NCBI GenBank assembly: GCA_013298245.1 | Contig: JAAFHD010000125.1 | Span: 1 to 9,094, forward strand | Length of the DNA: 9,094 nucleotides | Source: Alphaproteobacteria bacterium | Lineage (GTDB): Bacteria; Pseudomonadota; Alphaproteobacteria; Acetobacterales; Acetobacteraceae | Reading direction: 5' to 3' | Part shown: piece by piece, positions 1 to 6,652 of the stretch | Position numbering within the stretch: position 1 is the stretch's first letter | Layout of the letters: every line of letters starts with the position of its first letter | Position numbers and translations under genes: made by a program | Notes under the pieces: generated by a model | Database searches by the model: none | Seen by the model: only the letters and a program-made list of their open reading frames with translations | What the model was told of the DNA's origin: nothing

Positions 1-176
1 ACCGTGGCGGGCGTGGCGCGCGGCGGTGGCGGACGCGGCGCGGGTGGCGGCGTCACCGTGATGCGCGGCGCTGGTGGCGCCGGCAACGCCGCGCGCCCGC
101 GCAATGGCTTCACCGCCTGGGCGTAAGCGGCCCAGAGGTGGCGTTCCTCCTCCGACAATGTGCGGGCGCGGCGCAT
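1..176 (-). CDS. Smr-domain protein, N-terminal part (cut by window edge)
   Basis: An open frame starts at ATG 176 and runs off the left edge without a stop; 58 whole codons are visible. The protein begins MRRARTLSEEERHLWAAYAQ and continues with AVKPLRGR and a Pro/Ala/Arg-rich linker. This pattern (basic start, LSEEE-x-x-LW, VKPL, then a proline-rich stretch) is what I know from the N-terminus of alphaproteobacterial Smr/MutS2-like proteins, whose C-terminal Smr domain is a DNA-binding or nicking module. The Smr domain itself lies outside the window, so the call rests on the N-terminus only. The start is 9 nt after the lutC stop, and TAAGG at the lutC stop codon (188-184) can serve as its ribosome binding site. 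It is therefore likely co-transcribed with lutBC. A different protein with a similar proline-rich head remains possible. Confidence 0.66.
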   Translation of the reverse strand, partial: MRRARTLSEEERHLWAAYAQAVKPLRGRAALPAPPAPRITVTPPPAPRPPPPRATPAT

Positions 177-185
177 GCGCCGGCC

Positions 186-884
186 TTACACGGCCTCGGC
201 GTCGTCTTCCACCAGCAGGATGTGCAACTGCCGCGGGCCATGCGCACCGAGTTCCAGCGTTTGTTCAATATCCGCACTGCGCGAGGGGCCGGTCACGAAC
301 ATCACGTTGCGCGGCATGAAGCCATCGGTCAGCGCATCGCGATGCCGCGCGCGCAAATGGTCCCACGCATCCTCGAAGCCACCCACGATGGCGCTGGCAC
401 GCAGCACAACCATCGCCTGTTCGGGCAGCAGGTTCAGCGTGGTCGGGCGTTCCGGCACACCCGGCAGCATCAGCGTGCCGGTCTCCGCGACACCCGCGAA
501 GCCATGCGTCAGCGTGACCGTGTCCGAGGCTTCGGCACGCCGCGCTTCCGGCTTCAGCATCGGCCGCGTGTCCCAAGGCAGCGCAAACAATTCCGGGTGC
601 GGCGCCATGGCAAAGCGCGTCGGCAGGTTGTTCGCCGCCAGGTGCTCAGCGATCGCGCCAGGCACCGCGGCCATGTCCGGCACGCGCGCGACAGTGGCGA
701 ATTCGCGCGTGGCATTGGCGATAAAACGCGCCACCAATTCCCCGCGCGCTCCCTTCGCCCGCGCCGGCACCAGGTGGCGCGGATGCGTGTGCAAACGCGA
801 TTCCAGCATGGCCCGCTGATCGGCCGGCAAAGGCCCGCGCTTCAGCCCGCGGCGGATCGCATTCAGGATGGCATCACGGCTCAT
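186..884 (-). CDS. lutC: LutC, LUD-domain lactate utilization protein
   Basis: This 232-residue protein matches the usual size of LutC/YkgG. With LutA and LutB, LutC is required for L-lactate oxidation to pyruvate in the cytoplasm; its precise biochemical role is less clear. Visible LUD-family features are MSRDAILNAIRR at the N-terminus, the glycine motif GVAETGTL (about 131-138) and the C-terminal signature TGPSRSADIEQ followed by ELGAHGP (about 198-217). The frame stays open upstream to 1241, but ATG 884 is chosen because the family N-terminus begins there and because it overlaps the stop of the upstream 44-residue gene as ATGA. The residues further upstream are the shadow of lutB in another frame. 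Only a weak GAAG lies before the start, so translation probably depends on coupling to the upstream gene. Confidence 0.92.
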   Translation of the reverse strand: MSRDAILNAIRRGLKRGPLPADQRAMLESRLHTHPRHLVPARAKGARGELVARFIANATREFATVARVPDMAAVPGAIAEHLAANNLPTRFAMAPHPELFALPWDTRPMLKPEARRAEASDTVTLTHGFAGVAETGTLMLPGVPERPTTLNLLPEQAMVVLRASAIVGGFEDAWDHLRARHRDALTDGFMPRNVMFVTGPSRSADIEQTLELGAHGPRQLHILLVEDDAEAV

Positions 885-1015
885 TGCTTGGGCTTCAAAA
901 GGGCTTCCAGGCGGTCCAGCGCTTCCTCGATGCGTTCGACCTTCAGCTCCAGCGGCCCCGGCAGCAGCATGCCATCCAGCAGCAATGCCAGCGTGGTGTT
1001 GGGTTGCTGTTGCAT
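881..1015 (-). CDS. Unrecognised 44-residue protein between lutB and lutC
   Basis: This small gene encodes 44 residues, beginning MQQQPNTTLALLLDGMLLPG and ending in a charged segment of about 23 residues with leucine, valine and isoleucine at helix-face spacing (LELKVERIEEALDRLEALL). That segment is predicted by eye to be an amphipathic helix able to form a coiled coil. The case for a real gene is strong. An excellent ribosome binding site, GGGGAGG (1028-1022), sits 6 nt before ATG 1015. The start shares one base with the lutB stop (TGATG), and the stop shares four bases with the lutC start (ATGA), so it exactly fills the space between the two. No signal peptide or transmembrane segment is evident. 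I do not recognise the family. A role as a small accessory or assembly subunit of the LutB/LutC complex is inference from position only. Confidence 0.8.
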   Translation of the reverse strand: MQQQPNTTLALLLDGMLLPGPLELKVERIEEALDRLEALLKPKQ

Positions 1016-2439
1016 CACGCGCCTCCCCTTTTGCGCCGCAGATATTCCGCCATGAAGGTGCCGCCCTGCGGCGCCGGCAAATCCCGCCCCGCGGTCCAGC
1101 CGCCGGCCAGTGGCAACGACGCGAAACGCCCGCGCCCGCGCGCCAGGCGGCGCAACAGCCAGGTGCCCGCACGCGTCGCGGCGCGATACATCCCAGGCCG
1201 CTTGGCGAACCACGCCCACAGCCCCAGCGCCTGGCGCGCAACGGGCGGCGAGAGGTGGCGTTCGAACTCCCGCTCGCGCCAATGGCGCATCATTTTCGGC
1301 AGCGGGATTTTGACCGGGCAGACGCTTTCGCAGCGCCCGCAAAAGGTGCTGGCATTGGGCAGGTGCCCGGCCTTGTCCACGCCAACCAAGGTGGGCGTCA
1401 GCACGCTGCCCATCGGCCCCGGATACACCCAGCCATAGCTATGCCCGCCCACCGCGCCATAGACCGGGCAATGGTTCATGCAGGCGGCGCAGCGGATGCA
1501 GCGCAGCATCTCCTGGAACTCGGTGCCCATCATCGCGCTGCGGCCGTTATCGACCAGCACGACGTGGTATTCCTCCGGCCCGTCCAGGTCGCCGGCGCGG
1601 CGGGCGCCGGTGGAAAAGGTGGTGTAGACGGACATGTCCTGGCCGGTGGCGCTGCGGGCCAGCAGGCGCAGGAAGGTGCAGGTGTCTTCCAGTGTGGGAA
1701 CCACCTTTTCGATCGACGCCAGCGCGATATGCACGCGCGGCAGGGTCTGCGTCAGGTCGCCATTGCCCTCGTTGGTGACGATGACGCTGGAGCCGGTCTC
1801 CGCAATCAGGAAATTCGCGCCGGTGATACCGACATCGGCGGCCAGAAACTTGCTGCGCAAAGTGGCGCGCGCCTCGGCCATGATGTCGCGCCGTTCAGCG
1901 AAATTGCGATCCGCCGGCAATGCGGTGTGGGACTGCCGAAAACTCGCCTCCCAATCCTCCCGGTTCAAATGGAAGGCCGGCGCGATGATATGGCTCGGCG
2001 GTTCGTCGCGCAGTTGCAGGATGTATTCGCCGAGGTCGGTTTCCACCGGCTCCATGCCATGCGCTTCGAGATGCGCGTTGATGGCCAGCTCCTCGCTGAT
2101 CATCGACTTGCCCTTGGTGACAGTGCGCGCGCCGGCGCGGCGGCAGATCTCCAGCACGGTGGCGCGCGCGTCATCGGCGGTGCTGCACCAATGCACCTTG
2201 CCGCCTGCGCGTTCGACATTGCGCGCGAAGGTTTCCAGGTAGAAATCCAGATGCGCGAGCGTGTGGTTCTTGATGTCGCGCCCCACATCGCGCAGGCGTT
2301 CAAATTCCGGCAGGTTCGCGACCGCGGCGGCGCGCTTGGCAGGAAAACCCTGCTTGAAATTGCCCAACGCCTTTTGCAGCCCGGCATCGGCCAGGGCGTC
2401 GCGGGCGCGTTGCTTGAACTCGGGCGAGTGGATTTGCAT
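1015..2439 (-). CDS. lutB: LutB, iron-sulfur protein of L-lactate oxidation (LutB/LldF family)
   Basis: The product is about 474 residues, the usual length for LutB/YkgF. The N-terminal two-thirds is the LUD-type domain, with TVTKGKSMISEELAIN (about 107-122) and the ITGANFLIAETGS stretch (about 205-217). The C-terminal part is ferredoxin-like: CIRCAACMNHCP (Cys about 314, 317, 320, 324) and FCGRCESVCPVKIPLP (Cys about 367, 370, 374) ligate [4Fe-4S] clusters. The second motif has the CxxCxxxCP form also found in Bacillus-type LutB. LutB passes electrons from lactate oxidation together with LutA and LutC. ATG 2439 is chosen, with GGGA 7 nt upstream; GTG 2442 immediately before it is the alternative. 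The stop overlaps the next small gene by one base. lutA is not adjacent; higA lies upstream. Confidence 0.94.
   Translation of the reverse strand: MQIHSPEFKQRARDALADAGLQKALGNFKQGFPAKRAAAVANLPEFERLRDVGRDIKNHTLAHLDFYLETFARNVERAGGKVHWCSTADDARATVLEICRRAGARTVTKGKSMISEELAINAHLEAHGMEPVETDLGEYILQLRDEPPSHIIAPAFHLNREDWEASFRQSHTALPADRNFAERRDIMAEARATLRSKFLAADVGITGANFLIAETGSSVIVTNEGNGDLTQTLPRVHIALASIEKVVPTLEDTCTFLRLLARSATGQDMSVYTTFSTGARRAGDLDGPEEYHVVLVDNGRSAMMGTEFQEMLRCIRCAACMNHCPVYGAVGGHSYGWVYPGPMGSVLTPTLVGVDKAGHLPNASTFCGRCESVCPVKIPLPKMMRHWREREFERHLSPPVARQALGLWAWFAKRPGMYRAATRAGTWLLRRLARGRGRFASLPLAGGWTAGRDLPAPQGGTFMAEYLRRKRGGA
1022..1028 (-). promoter_or_regulatory. Strong ribosome binding site for the 44-residue gene
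   Basis: On the minus strand GGGGAGG lies inside the last codons of lutB, 6 nt before ATG 1015. It is one of the best Shine-Dalgarno sequences in the window. It is the main reason to accept the short gene as translated rather than as a chance frame. Confidence 0.7.
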
Positions 2440-2463
2440 CACGGAATCCCGGCTGATCGCAAC

Positions 2464-2491
2464 AGTCTAGGGCCGATGCCGCGCGTCACAA
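2464..2491 (-). promoter_or_regulatory. Candidate promoter for lutB
   Basis: Reading the minus strand, TTGTGA (2491-2486) and TAGACT (2469-2464) are separated by 16 nt. Each matches four of six bases of the sigma-70-type -35 and -10 consensus. They sit in the 53-nt gap between the higA stop and the lutB start. A transcript would begin roughly 17 nt before ATG 2439, leaving room for the GGGA site. This would allow the lut genes to be expressed independently of higBA. No operator resembling those of known lactate regulators was recognised. The call is based on consensus matching alone. Confidence 0.35.
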
Positions 2492-2492
2492 G

Positions 2493-2795
2493 TCACGCCG
2501 GCACCCTGGACGCTTCATAGCGCGCCACACGGATTCGTCCCGCCTGCGCTCGCGCCTTCGCGATGTCGTGGCTGCCCTGCATGCGCATCAGCGTTTCCAT
2601 ATCGGTACCGAAGGCTTTCTCCACGCGGATCGCCATTTCCGGCGAGAGATCCGCGCGCGCATTCAACAAGCTGGACAGCGCGGCGCGGCTGACGCCCAGC
2701 GCACGCGCCGCATCGGTGACGGAAAGGCCTAGCGGTTCAATCACCTCGGCTTTGATGAACATGCCCGGATGCACCGGGGCTTTCATGCGGAACAT
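2493..2795 (-). CDS. higA: HigA-type antitoxin, XRE-family DNA-binding protein
   Basis: A 100-residue protein starts at ATG 2795, where GAGGAG lies 8 nt upstream. The frame continues upstream to 2858, but that part overlaps higB and lacks a comparable ribosome binding site. The family signature is clear: HPGMFIKAEVIEPLGLSV (about 9-26) leads into a helix-turn-helix, with DAARALGVSRAALSSLLNAR (about 28-47) covering the recognition region. HigA neutralises the HigB mRNA interferase and represses its own operon by binding operator DNA. The tail (from about 70) differs from the common FWLNLQ version and carries MRMQGSHDIAKARAQ, an alpha-helical variant. It follows higB after 10 nt, the toxin-first order typical of higBA. 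Autorepression through the palindrome at 3115-3141 is inferred. Confidence 0.92.
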   Translation of the reverse strand: MFRMKAPVHPGMFIKAEVIEPLGLSVTDAARALGVSRAALSSLLNARADLSPEMAIRVEKAFGTDMETLMRMQGSHDIAKARAQAGRIRVARYEASRVPA

Positions 2796-2805
2796 GGATG
2801 GCTCC

Positions 2806-3090
2806 TCAATGATAGTCCTCGAAATCCAGCTCAGTGATCTCGCCATCGACAATGGCAAAAGTGATGCGCCAATTGCGGCTAACCGTCAGGCTCCAGCTGC
2901 CCTTGCGATCGCCCGTCAGCGGGTGCGCGCGCCAGGACTGCACCGTCTGCAACGCCGCGATACCAGGCGCGTCCTGCAGGAAGGACAGGATATTCGCGAT
3001 CTTGCTCCGGAAGGCCGCCGGCAAGCCCGCCGCATCGCCCTCGACCATGAGCCGCCGCAAGCCGCGATGCCTGATGCTGCGAATGACCAC
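2806..3090 (-). CDS. higB: HigB-type toxin, RelE-superfamily mRNA interferase
   Basis: The 94-residue product matches the usual HigB size. It shows the family pattern from start to end: VIRSIRHRGL at the N-terminus, WRAHPLTGDRKGSWSLTV (about 53-70), NWRITF (about 73-78), and the C-terminal DFEDYH with its terminal histidine. HigB proteins cleave mRNA, usually on the ribosome, and are held inactive by HigA, which is encoded 10 nt downstream. The start is GTG 3090, chosen because it gives the family N-terminus; no ATG in this frame fits. No clear ribosome binding site precedes it. The TTGACA on this strand (3124-3119) would place transcription start close to the GTG, so a very short or absent leader is possible. 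The core motifs appear intact, with no frameshift or truncation. Confidence 0.9.
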   Translation of the reverse strand: MVIRSIRHRGLRRLMVEGDAAGLPAAFRSKIANILSFLQDAPGIAALQTVQSWRAHPLTGDRKGSWSLTVSRNWRITFAIVDGEITELDFEDYH

Positions 3091-3114
3091 GCGAGGAGAT
3101 TGCCATGCGTCCGT

Positions 3115-3141
3115 CGCCTGTCAAGCGCCACTTGACAGGCG
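3115..3141. promoter_or_regulatory. Perfect inverted repeat with two outward -35 boxes (divergent operator/promoter)
   Basis: CGCCTGTCAAG (3115-3125) and CTTGACAGGCG (3131-3141) are exact reverse complements, 11 bp each, around a 5-bp spacer CGCCA. The right arm contains TTGACA on the plus strand (3132-3137), pointing to the aminotransferase operon. The left arm contains TTGACA on the minus strand (3124-3119), pointing to higB. Matching -10 boxes are poor: TACTGT (3153-3158) at 15 nt on the plus strand, and only weak candidates around 3102-3096 on the minus strand. The position, 24 nt from the higB start, suits a HigA operator that would cover both -35 boxes. A terminator is unlikely: there is no U-run and it lies between divergent starts. 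Confidence 0.68.
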
Positions 3142-3198
3142 TGCCGTTGCTTTACTGTGCAGCTTGGGCTTTTCTCACCCCGCCGCTGGAGCCGCCCC

Positions 3199-4527
3199 AT
3201 GAACGAAATGTCCATCCCCCGCCCGAACAACCTCGACGCGTTCTGGATGCCCTATTCGGACAACAAGTATTTCAAGGACAAGCCGCGCATGCTCGCGCGC
3301 GCCAAGGGCATGCTCTACTACACGCCCGAGGGGCGCGAAGTGCTCGACGGCACCGCCGGCCTTTGGTGCTGCAACGCCGGCCATGGCCGCACCGAAATCA
3401 CCGAGGCGATCCAAAAACAGGCCGCCATCCTGGATTTCGCGCCGACCTTCCAACTCGCGCACCCCATCGCGTTTGAAGCGGCCGCGCGCATCGCGGAACT
3501 GACGCCCGCCGGCATGGACCGCGTCTTCTTCACCAATTCCGGCAGCGAATCCGCGGACACCGCGTTGAAGATCGCGCTAGCCTACCAGAAATCCATCGGC
3601 CAGTCCCAGCGCGTGCGCCTGGTGGGGCGTGAGCGTGGCTATCACGGCGTGGGCTTCGGCGGCATGTCGGTGGGCGGCATCGGCGGCAATCGCAAGCAAT
3701 TCGGCGCGATGCTGCCCTATGTGGACCACCTGCCGCACACGCATCTGCCGGCGAAAAACGCCTTCACGCGCGGCGAACCCACGCATGGCGCGGACCTGGC
3801 CGATACGCTGGAAAACCTGGTGGCGCTGCATGGCGACACCATCGCCGCCGTGATGGTCGAACCCATCGCGGGCTCCACCGGCGTGCTGATCCCGCCCAAG
3901 GGCTACCTGCAGCGCCTGCGCGACCTGTGCACGAAACATGGCATCCTGCTGATCTTCGACGAAGTGATCACCGGCTTCGGCCGCATCGGCACCGATTTCG
4001 GCAGCGAGCGCCTGGGTGTCACGCCCGACATCATCACCATGGCCAAGGGCCTGACCAACGCCGCCGTGCCGATGGGTGCTGTGGCCTGCGCGAACTTCAT
4101 CTACGACGCGGTGGTCGATGGCGTGGCGAACGGCATCGAGCTGTTCCACGGCTACACCTATTCCGGCCACCCGCTGGCGGCGGCCGCGGCGATCGCATCC
4201 ATGGACATCCACGCGCGCGATGATCTGCCCGGCCGCGTGCGCAACATCGAAAAGTATTGGGAAGACGCGGCGCACCAGATGCGCAGCGCGCCCAACGTGA
4301 TCGATGTGCGCAACTACGGCCTGATCGCCGGCGTGGAACTGGCGCCGCGCGAGGGCAAACCAGGCAGCCGCGCGATGGACATTTTCCGCCGCTGCTTCGA
4401 TGCCGGCGTGCTGATCCGCGTGACCGGCGACATCATCGCGCTGTCACCGCCGCTGATCATCGAACCCTACCATGTCGACCGCATTTTTGAGGCGGTGAAC
4501 GACGCGATCTACAAGGAAGCTGCGTGA
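3199..4527 (+). CDS. Omega-amino-acid:pyruvate-type PLP aminotransferase (class III)
   Basis: This 442-residue protein is a full-length class III (subgroup II) aminotransferase closest by eye to beta-alanine/omega-amino-acid:pyruvate transaminases. Visible features are FWMPYSDNKYFK (about 15-26), LDGTAGLWCCNAGHG (about 49-63), the phosphate-binding NSGSES (113-118), GYHG (147-150), PLP-contacting Asp254 in IFDEVITGFGR, and the Schiff-base lysine Lys283 in TMAKGLTNAAVPMGA. HGYTYSGHP is also conserved. It moves the amino group of an omega-amino acid or amine to pyruvate or a similar acceptor; the donor cannot be read from sequence. ATG 3199 is chosen: GGAG lies 7 nt upstream, whereas GTG 3157 has no such site and would precede the transcript start if the TTGACA at 3132 is used. 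It overlaps the CoA-transferase by one base. Confidence 0.92.
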   Translation: MNEMSIPRPNNLDAFWMPYSDNKYFKDKPRMLARAKGMLYYTPEGREVLDGTAGLWCCNAGHGRTEITEAIQKQAAILDFAPTFQLAHPIAFEAAARIAELTPAGMDRVFFTNSGSESADTALKIALAYQKSIGQSQRVRLVGRERGYHGVGFGGMSVGGIGGNRKQFGAMLPYVDHLPHTHLPAKNAFTRGEPTHGADLADTLENLVALHGDTIAAVMVEPIAGSTGVLIPPKGYLQRLRDLCTKHGILLIFDEVITGFGRIGTDFGSERLGVTPDIITMAKGLTNAAVPMGAVACANFIYDAVVDGVANGIELFHGYTYSGHPLAAAAAIASMDIHARDDLPGRVRNIEKYWEDAAHQMRSAPNVIDVRNYGLIAGVELAPREGKPGSRAMDIFRRCFDAGVLIRVTGDIIALSPPLIIEPYHVDRIFEAVNDAIYKEAA

Positions 4528-5690
4528 TGAGTTTGCCCCTGGAAGGCATCAAAGTCCTCGACCTGACGCGCGTCCGCGCCGGCCCCACCTGCGTGCGCCA
4601 ATTGGCCGACTGGGGCGCCGATGTCGTGAAGATCGAAATGCCCGAGGGCCTGGACCAGGGCGACCCCATGGGCGGCCCGCGCCAGGGCCCGGATTTCCAG
4701 AACCTGCACCGCAACAAGCGCGGCCTGACGCTCAACCTGAAATCGCCTGAGGGCGTGGCCATCATGAAGCGCCTGGCGGCCAGCGCGGATGTCGTGGTGG
4801 AGAACTACCGCCCCGATGTGAAGACGCGCCTTGGCATCGATTACGCCGCGCTCTCCGCGATCAACCCGCGCCTCATCTACGCCAGCATTTCCGGCTTCGG
4901 GCAGGATGGTCCCTATGTGGATCGGCCGGGCTTCGACCAGATCGCGCAGGGCATGGGCGGGCTGATGTCCATCACCGGCGAACCAGGCCGCGGCCCGATG
5001 CGCGTGGGCATTCCGGTGGCCGATCTCTGCGCCGGAATCTTCGCCGCCATGGGCATCCTGACCGCGCTGATGGAACGCGCGAAATCCGGCCAAGGCCAAT
5101 GGGTGCAATCCAGCCTGCTGCAGGCGCAGGCCTTCATGCTGGACTTCCAGGCGGCGCGCTGGCTGATGGCCGGCGACATCCCCAAGCAGGCCGGCAATGA
5201 CCACCCGACCAGCATCCCCACCGGCGTGTTCCCGACCAGCGATGGCCACATCAACATCGCGGCCAGCGGCAACGCCATCTACAAGCGGTTCTGCGAGGCG
5301 ATGGGCCATCCGGAATGGCAGACGGATGAGCGCTTCAAATCCTCGCAATCGCGCTCGGACAATCGCCACGCGCTGAACGCGCTGATCGGCAGCGCGACGG
5401 CCACCAACACCAGCGCATATTGGGTGGAAGCGCTGAACGCCGCGGGCGTTCCCGCCGGCCCCATCAACAATATCCGCGACACTTTCGAGGACCCGCAGGC
5501 GAAGCACCTCGGCCTCGCCGCCACGCTGGATGGTGTGCAGTATGTCGCGCAGCCCTTCACGCTGTCGCGCACGCCAAGCCGCATCGCGACGCACCCGCCC
5601 GCGATCGGCGAACACAGCGACGCGGTGCTGGCCGAGGCCGGCTACACGGCCGCCGAAATCGCCGATTTCCGCGCGCGGCAGATCGTGTGA
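4527..5690 (+). CDS. CaiB/BaiF family (class III) CoA-transferase
   Basis: The 387-residue product is a standard-length family III CoA-transferase. The N-terminus LPLEGIKVLDLTRVRAGP is the family opening. RNKRGLTLNLKSPEG (about 62-76), VVENYRPDV (about 90-98), ISGFGQDGPY (121-130) and GIPVADLCAG (161-170) follow. Asp166 in the last motif corresponds to the catalytic aspartate that forms the acyl-anhydride and CoA-thioester intermediates in this family. These enzymes move CoA between carboxylic acids; the substrate pair cannot be told from sequence. ATG 4527 shares one base with the aminotransferase stop, and AAGGAAG (4513-4519) is a good ribosome binding site 7 nt before it. GTG 4524 just before is less likely. 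Together with the aminotransferase and the downstream receptor it probably activates an imported or transaminated carboxylate. Confidence 0.93.
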   Translation: MSLPLEGIKVLDLTRVRAGPTCVRQLADWGADVVKIEMPEGLDQGDPMGGPRQGPDFQNLHRNKRGLTLNLKSPEGVAIMKRLAASADVVVENYRPDVKTRLGIDYAALSAINPRLIYASISGFGQDGPYVDRPGFDQIAQGMGGLMSITGEPGRGPMRVGIPVADLCAGIFAAMGILTALMERAKSGQGQWVQSSLLQAQAFMLDFQAARWLMAGDIPKQAGNDHPTSIPTGVFPTSDGHINIAASGNAIYKRFCEAMGHPEWQTDERFKSSQSRSDNRHALNALIGSATATNTSAYWVEALNAAGVPAGPINNIRDTFEDPQAKHLGLAATLDGVQYVAQPFTLSRTPSRIATHPPAIGEHSDAVLAEAGYTAAEIADFRARQIV

Positions 5691-6652
5691 TGCCACGCGC
5701 GACGCGACGCCTGGCGCTGGGTTTTCTGGCAGCGCCGGTGATCGCCCGCGCGCAATGGGCGCCCTCGCGCCCCATCCGCATCGTCGTCGGCTTCGCGGCC
5801 GGCGGCGGGACGGACATCACCACGCGCACCATGGCCGCGCGCCTGCAACAGGTGCTGGGCCAGCCCATCGTGGTGGACAACCGCCCGGGCGCTGGCGGCA
5901 ACCTGGCCACCGAACAGGTGGTGCGCGCAGCACCCGATGGGCACACGCTGCTGATGGGCACGATTGCCGCGCTGGCGATCAACCCCTCGCTGTTCCCGAA
6001 CCTTCCGTTTGATCCACGACGGGACCTGACGCCGATCAGCATGGCGGGCGATATTCTGAACCTGATGGTCTGCGCGGCGGACAAGCCGTTCCGCGATGTC
6101 GCGGCGTTGATCGCGGCGGCGCGCGCACGGCCTGGTGTGCTGAGCCATGGGTCATCGGGCGTCGGCGGTTCGGGCCATCTGGCGGGCGCGCTGTTCAACC
6201 GCCTGGCGGGTGTGGACACGATCCATGTGCCTTATCGCGGCGGTGGCGCGCTGATCGCGGATATCCTGTCGGGCAAGGTGGATTTTTCCTTCGCAACCGC
6301 CAGCACCACGCTGCCGGGCGTGGAGGCAGGGCGGCTACGCGCGCTGGCGGTGCCGAACCCCGCGCGCAGCCCGCTGCTGCCGGATGTGCCCGCACTGGGC
6401 GAAACCCTGCCCGGTTTCGCGGTGGCGAATTGGAACGCGCTGGTCGGGCCGGCCGGCATGGCGCCGGAGATCGTGACGGCGCTGAACGCCGCGATGCGCG
6501 TCACGCTGGCGGACACAGAAGTGCGCCACCACCTGGCGCGCCATGGCGTGGAACCCACGCCCAGCACGCCCGCCGAACTCGCGCGTTTCATCGCGGAGGA
6601 AACGGCGAAATGGGCACCCATCGTGCGCGAGAGCGGGGCGAGTGTGGATTGA
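5690..6652 (+). CDS. Bug/TctC-family tripartite tricarboxylate transporter substrate-binding protein
   Basis: The 320-residue protein has an export signal: MPRATRRLALGFLAAPVIARA with probable cleavage after ARA near residue 21. The double arginine gives a weak Tat-like look. The mature part carries Bug-family signatures: IVVGFAAGGGTD (31-42), VVDNRPGAGGNLATE (61-75), APDGHTLLMG (81-90) and HVPYRGGGALIADILSGKVD (about 179-198). Such proteins bind carboxylates, amino acids or related small molecules in the periplasm, for TctAB-type transporters or for sensing. No TctA or TctB partner is visible here, as is common for this greatly expanded receptor family. The frame is open further upstream, but ATG 5690 gives the signal peptide and shares one base with the CoA-transferase stop. 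No strong ribosome binding site is seen, so translation is probably coupled. Confidence 0.92.
   Translation: MPRATRRLALGFLAAPVIARAQWAPSRPIRIVVGFAAGGGTDITTRTMAARLQQVLGQPIVVDNRPGAGGNLATEQVVRAAPDGHTLLMGTIAALAINPSLFPNLPFDPRRDLTPISMAGDILNLMVCAADKPFRDVAALIAAARARPGVLSHGSSGVGGSGHLAGALFNRLAGVDTIHVPYRGGGALIADILSGKVDFSFATASTTLPGVEAGRLRALAVPNPARSPLLPDVPALGETLPGFAVANWNALVGPAGMAPEIVTALNAAMRVTLADTEVRHHLARHGVEPTPSTPAELARFIAEETAKWAPIVRESGASVD

Noticed and set aside
885..1241. N-terminal extension of LutC to 1241
   Set aside because: The extra residues are a shadow of lutB and the small gene. The family N-terminus MSRDAILNAIRR begins at 884.
868..2520. 550-residue plus-strand open frame opposite lutB
   Set aside because: It is antisense to lutB, which has clear Fe-S motifs. 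It is rich in Arg, Ala, Gln and His with no recognisable domain, as expected for a GC-rich shadow frame.
3115..3141. The inverted repeat as a transcription terminator
   Set aside because: It lies between two divergent gene starts, has no T-run on either side, and both arms carry -35-like sequence, so an operator/promoter fits better.
3157..3198. GTG 3157 as the aminotransferase start
   Set aside because: No ribosome binding site, 14 extra residues unlike the family, and it lies upstream of the transcription start predicted from the TTGACA at 3132.
3577..4275. 232-residue minus-strand open frame opposite the aminotransferase
   Set aside because: Antisense shadow; the plus strand encodes the intact PLP enzyme with its catalytic lysine.
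4509..5696. 395-residue minus-strand open frame opposite the CoA-transferase
   Set aside because: It matches the CoA-transferase almost end to end in antisense, has no family motifs and no ribosome binding site, and is a product of high third-position GC.
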